In this document: positions 32,331 to 32,415 of the stretch, in pieces | Layout: every line of letters begins with the position of its first letter | How positions within the stretch are numbered: position 1 is the first letter of the stretch | DNA from: Acetobacterium malicum subsp. dehalogenans DSM 11527 | GTDB lineage: Bacteria > Bacillota > Clostridia > Eubacteriales > Eubacteriaceae | Reading direction: 5' to 3' | Assembly: GCF_000472665.1 (NCBI RefSeq) | Contig: NZ_AXAC01000044.1 | Coordinates: 1 to 32,415, forward strand | Length of the DNA: 32,415 bases | The notes under the pieces: model-generated | Seen by the model: the letters and a program-made list of their open reading frames with translations, nothing else | Told to the model about the DNA's origin: nothing | Database searches by the model: none | Position numbers and translations under genes: made by a program

Positions 32331-32415
32331 TCTCGCGACGATGGCGGAAGGGCCACACCTGTTCCCATACCGAACACAGAAGTAAAGTCTTCCAGCGCCG
32401 AAAGTACTTGGTGGG
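32331..32415 (+). rRNA. 5S ribosomal RNA (5' part, cut by window end)
   Basis: GCGACGATGGCGGAAGGG, CACACCTGTTCCCATACCGA and ACACAGAAGTAAAG, then CCAGCGCCGAAAGTACTTGG, match the conserved blocks of bacterial 5S rRNA in order. About 85 of the usual 115-120 bases are present. The exact 5' end is estimated from the alignment of these blocks. It is the first rRNA gene after the promoter; what follows lies outside the window. Confidence 0.93.

Noticed and set aside
1-32415. CRISPR arrays, tRNA genes and complete insertion sequences
   Set aside because: No regularly spaced repeats, cloverleaf sequences or transposase genes were found by reading both strands.

Overview
The window looks like a chromosomal segment from a strictly anaerobic, acetogenic Firmicute, probably Acetobacterium or a close Eubacteriaceae relative. 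The pointers are low to moderate G+C, strong AGGAGG-type ribosome binding sites, Firmicute-type ribDE-ribBA-ribH organisation under an FMN riboswitch, and above all a corrinoid/tetrahydrofolate methyl-transfer cluster of the MttB/MtgB type. The genus is inferred from gene content; no database was searched.

Layout. (1) 1-295: the 3' end of a group II intron (maturase C-terminus, domains V and VI). It runs into the 3' end of an opposite-strand dCache-HAMP-PAS-GGDEF-EAL gene (267-3113), so that gene's last codons and stop lie inside the intron. (2) 3234-7438: the riboflavin operon. A promoter, an FMN aptamer and two successive terminator hairpins precede ribD, ribE, ribBA and ribH. Two copies of a roughly 100-bp palindromic repeat flank ribBA in opposite orientations. 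(3) 7471-15182: an AT-rich accessory block. A minus-strand operon encodes an MttB-family methyltransferase without pyrrolysine, an MFS permease, a BCCT betaine transporter, a corrinoid protein and a methyltetrahydrofolate methyltransferase. It starts at a textbook -24/-12 sigma-54 promoter and faces a divergent PAS-AAA+ sigma-54 activator. Together these form a self-contained uptake-and-demethylation system for a quaternary amine or betaine, feeding methyl groups to tetrahydrofolate and the Wood-Ljungdahl pathway.

(4) 15255-20973: housekeeping genes: a DUF975 membrane protein, a small zinc-ribbon protein, a DUF1653 protein, two tandem M20 dipeptidase paralogues, birA and bioY. (5) 20978-25754: a palindromic intergenic element, then a histidine kinase/response regulator pair divergent from a LanFEG-type ABC transporter, read as a peptide-antibiotic sensing and immunity module. 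(6) 25865-32084: a lipoprotein ComEC-like metallo-beta-lactamase, a lipoprotein resembling arylsulfotransferases but apparently lacking key histidines, an ArsC/Spx-like protein, a zinc-ribbon miniprotein, a TatD-linked type radical SAM protein, a UPF0489-like protein and an unrecognised two-part protein. (7) 32102-32415: a consensus sigma-A promoter, two long leader hairpins and the 5' part of a 5S rRNA gene cut by the window edge.

No CRISPR array, tRNA gene, complete insertion sequence or replication origin was seen. The most interesting items are the sigma-54-controlled methyltransferase operon, the intron/EAL gene fusion, the inverted repeat pair around ribBA and the unusual double-terminator FMN riboswitch leader.
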